Assembly (NCBI GenBank): GCA_013329455.1 | Contig: DUKF01000034.1 | Coordinates: 1 to 5,761, forward strand | DNA length: 5,761 nucleotides | Reading direction: 5' to 3' | From: Methanotrichaceae archaeon | GTDB lineage: Archaea; Halobacteriota; Methanosarcinia; Methanotrichales; Methanotrichaceae | In this document: in pieces, positions 3,824-5,761 of the stretch | Numbering within the stretch: position 1 is the stretch's first letter | Layout of the letters: every line of letters starts with the position of its first letter | The notes under the pieces: model-generated | Seen by the model: the letters and a program-made list of their open reading frames with translations, nothing else | The model's database searches: none | Told to the model about the DNA's origin: nothing | Program-made: the position numbers and the translations under genes

Positions 3824-5761
3824 TCACCCCTTCACCCTCGATCCCCCCGGCGGCAGAAAGCTCACGATCTGGTCGACGGAGGCGACGGACTTGAGGTACC
3901 TTCGGTCCTTCTCCTTCTCGGCGAAGGTCCTGTAGATCCTTTTTGCCAGGTCCTCGGGGCTCAACTCACCGGGCTCGATCTCGGCGACGGGGTCAGCCTT
4001 CGGCTTGATCGCCGAGACGGGACCGCCGATGAGCCGGTCGCTTTCGATGCCTACGGCGATGCCCACGGGAACATCCCTGAAGTAGCGCCGCTCGCCCCTG
4101 ACGACGAAGGCGCCCTTCTTGAGAAACTCGCCAGGCTCCGGGGTCTTGGTGACCTGCTCTGCCTTCACGAGGTAGCAGTCACCCTCAAAGAAGCCCGCCT
4201 TCCAGACGCTGGAGTAACTGACCGCAAACCGCGCAGCCTCCACCAGGGTCGATTCGGGAACCTCCTCGCCGAGGGTCTTGATTACGGTGAGAGGCGCACC
4301 GGGTGCATCGGTGTGAAGGGCGAAGTCCCGCTTTTCGAGATACTTTGCGTAAATCTCCTCGTTGCTGGAGGCGTCCCTTCCCCCAATGACGAGAAAACCG
4401 TCTGAGGAGTCAAACCATCTGAACCTCTCGTACCACCTCGGCTTTCGGCGCTTTGCAACTTTCCTCGTCTTCACCTTCTCGGGGGCCGCTCTCTTCTCGA
4501 TGATCTTTATCGTCTGCTCCAGCGCCTTTTCTGCGCCCTCACGTTTTTTCGTCTGCGCCTTGGCCCGGTCGTAGTAGCGCTGGGCGTTCTGGGGGACTGT
4601 AAGTTTCGCGTTAAGCGCCAGCTCGGTGGCGCCTACTTTGTTCTTCCCTTCACCCTCGCCAACACCCACCTCGCCCTCGACCTCGCCAACGCCCTCATCG
4701 AGACGAAGACGGATCTCGCCCTGGTAGTCGAGAGAGAGGAGCTTCTCGGCGATCGGAAGGCCCGAGGTCTTGATCTTCGCCCAGATCTCGGAATAGGTGT
4801 ATCCCTTCTCAAGGGCACCGGATATCGCGCCGAGGATCGACTCGATCTCGCCGTACCGCCCGTAGATCATCTCGCCAAAGGCGGCAAACTTTCGCTCATT
4901 CTCCCGAAACTCCTGGATCGACCGCTCCTGCATCTCCTTTCTTCGCTCTAGAGCCGTCTTTGGCTTTGGCCCCTCAGCTTCCTCAGCGAAGAAGTACTCG
5001 TCGAGGGCCTTGCTGAAGGTCTCAAACTCCCGCCGTTCGAGCTCCCCGTAGACCTCCAAAGGCGCTGGGACGACGTCGACGACTTCGTCCCCGTCGAGGA
5101 CGAAGTGGGGGTCCATCTGGGCAAGGCCGAAGACCTCGCCGAGGGCCCGATGAACCCGGTCGATCTCGTCGCCGGATAAGGAGTGGGCTGGCTCCGTCTT
5201 GTTCAGCCCCGCCCTGAGACAAACCTCCTCGGCGTAGGTCCCGCCCATATTCAGACCCCGAACGAGGGTTCTGACCAGCTCCGACTCCGACGCGGCGAGG
5301 TGGAAGGCGAGATCGTTTTTCGAGACGGTCCGCGGGTCGAGCTGGTCTTCTCGATACTGGTACTTCTCGCCGGCTAGAAGCTTTCTGTCCCTGAAGGTGA
5401 GGGGCCGCAGGGGTAGAACGATCCTCCCATAATCGTCGAGGAGGAGGACGTTACCCTTCGGGAAGATCTCGGCGATGAGCACGTACTGATCTTCCCCCCG
5501 ATCCACCACAATCTCTGCCACCCTGTCAAAACCGTGCTGTCGGACCTCTGCCACCCGGCCGCCGGTGATCCGCTTTCGAAGCATTGTCGGGAACTGGGGC
5601 GGCATCTTTGGAGCCGCCCGGGGCTTTTCTGTGAGGTGGATTCGCTGGCCGGCCTCCATCAGCAGGTCGAACTTTCCCTGACCCGGGGACTGGAAGGAGA
5701 TCACCACCCTGTCCGGGGCGAGCTGGTAGGCCTTGCCAACGAAGCCGCCGACCAGCTTCTC
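3824..5761 (-). CDS. rqcH: NFACT-family ribosome quality-control protein RqcH (Rqc2/NEMF homologue), N terminus cut by window edge
   Basis: The frame is open to the window edge and gives 645 residues ending at a TGA. The GTG at 5705-5707 is an internal Val, because the upstream codons read E-K-L-V-G-G-F-V-G-K-A-Y-Q as in other NFACT proteins. Probably a dozen or so residues plus the start are missing. Numbering is from the window edge. The NFACT-N domain covers about 1-210. Its F-D-R (D79-R80) corresponds to the Asp-Arg pair needed for tRNA recruitment in Bacillus RqcH, and GLNMGGTYAEEVCLRAGL (169-186) is the helix-hairpin-helix region. Residues 236-320 form the charged coiled-coil section. 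RWYERFRWFDSSDGFLVIGG (442-461), R-D-A-S-S-N-E and H-T-D-A-P-G-A-P (483-490) mark the NFACT-R domain. The R-W-F-x-S-S-D-G-F form is archaeal/eukaryotic. The family binds split large ribosomal subunits carrying stalled nascent chains and, where studied, adds C-terminal tails (Ala in bacteria, Ala/Thr in yeast). An acidic Gly/Glu-rich insert lies at about 355-374. Confidence 0.95.
   Translation of the reverse strand, partial: EKLVGGFVGKAYQLAPDRVVISFQSPGQGKFDLLMEAGQRIHLTEKPRAAPKMPPQFPTMLRKRITGGRVAEVRQHGFDRVAEIVVDRGEDQYVLIAEIFPKGNVLLLDDYGRIVLPLRPLTFRDRKLLAGEKYQYREDQLDPRTVSKNDLAFHLAASESELVRTLVRGLNMGGTYAEEVCLRAGLNKTEPAHSLSGDEIDRVHRALGEVFGLAQMDPHFVLDGDEVVDVVPAPLEVYGELERREFETFSKALDEYFFAEEAEGPKPKTALERRKEMQERSIQEFRENERKFAAFGEMIYGRYGEIESILGAISGALEKGYTYSEIWAKIKTSGLPIAEKLLSLDYQGEIRLRLDEGVGEVEGEVGVGEGEGKNKVGATELALNAKLTVPQNAQRYYDRAKAQTKKREGAEKALEQTIKIIEKRAAPEKVKTRKVAKRRKPRWYERFRWFDSSDGFLVIGGRDASSNEEIYAKYLEKRDFALHTDAPGAPLTVIKTLGEEVPESTLVEAARFAVSYSSVWKAGFFEGDCYLVKAEQVTKTPEPGEFLKKGAFVVRGERRYFRDVPVGIAVGIESDRLIGGPVSAIKPKADPVAEIEPGELSPEDLAKRIYRTFAEKEKDRRYLKSVASVDQIVSFLPPGGSRVKG
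3827..3869. repeat. direct repeat copy 2 (intact rqcH 3' end), 43 bp
   Basis: This is the partner of 2668-2710 (41 of 43 bases identical). It encodes the last codons of intact RqcH (D-Q-I-V-S-F-L-P-P-G-G-S-R-V-K-G), with the stop just beyond. Two copies of a gene's 3' terminus in direct orientation around foreign-looking cargo is the arrangement left by site-specific integration into a gene end. It also arises from a partial duplication. Confidence 0.9.
4637..4699 (-). repeat. low-complexity Gly/Glu/Val-coding tract inside rqcH
   Basis: The plus strand shows repeated CCTCGCC/ACCTCG words. On the coding strand these give alternating GGT/GGC/GGA, GAG and GTC codons, translated as EGVGEVEGEVGVGEGEG. 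The tract sits between the LLSLDYQGEIRLRLDE strand and the N-A-Q-R-Y-Y-D-R-A-K helix, where archaeal relatives usually have a short loop. Slipped-strand expansion in a tolerant surface loop is the likely origin, and the reading frame is preserved. Confidence 0.65.

Noticed and set aside
3758..4405. A 215-codon open frame on the plus strand
   Set aside because: It lies antisense to the 3' part of rqcH, whose protein matches a known family throughout. The frame is open because of the high G+C codon bias of rqcH, and it has no recognisable domain.

Overview
The window looks like chromosomal DNA of a euryarchaeal methanogen, most likely in or near the Methanotrichaceae (Methanothrix/Methanosaeta). 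This is an inference. It rests on the archaeal/eukaryotic style of the Rqc2-type protein, an iron-sulfur-flavoprotein-like cysteine motif in a small flavoprotein, TATA-like archaeal promoter elements, GGAGG-type ribosome binding sites and a secreted HEAT-repeat protein.

Layout. Positions 1-239 are a leader with a TATA-like box and a strong palindrome. Positions 240-1517 (+) encode an exported protein built almost entirely of HEAT (PBS-lyase type) repeats. Positions 1518-1755 are non-coding and may hold a decayed extra HEAT repeat. Positions 1756-2424 (+) encode an A+T-rich, unrecognised helical protein with a HEPN-like R-N-x3-H motif. Positions 2425-3011 hold no intact gene. However, 2656-2917 on the minus strand is a broken, diverged copy of the 3' end of the Rqc2-type gene found intact further right. 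Positions 3012-3560 (+) encode a flavodoxin-fold NAD(P)H:FMN-type flavoprotein with a C-x2-C-x2-C-x5-C motif. Positions 3561-3823 are a convergent intergenic region with a terminator-like hairpin. Positions 3824-5761 (-) hold an NFACT/RqcH (Rqc2, NEMF) gene, complete at its C terminus and cut at its N terminus by the window edge.

The genes do not form one obvious operon. The three plus-strand genes are separated by hundreds of bases and each seems to have its own signals. RqcH is a core ribosome quality-control factor. The other three genes look like accessory cargo placed next to it. The main finding is structural. The last ~110 codons of rqcH occur a second time, in the same orientation, about 1.16 kb away, with a frameshift, an in-frame deletion and a lost stop. 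The flavoprotein gene lies between the two copies. The protein changes in the second copy are mostly conservative, so it probably descends from a once-functional homologue or a displaced gene end rather than from a recent random duplication.
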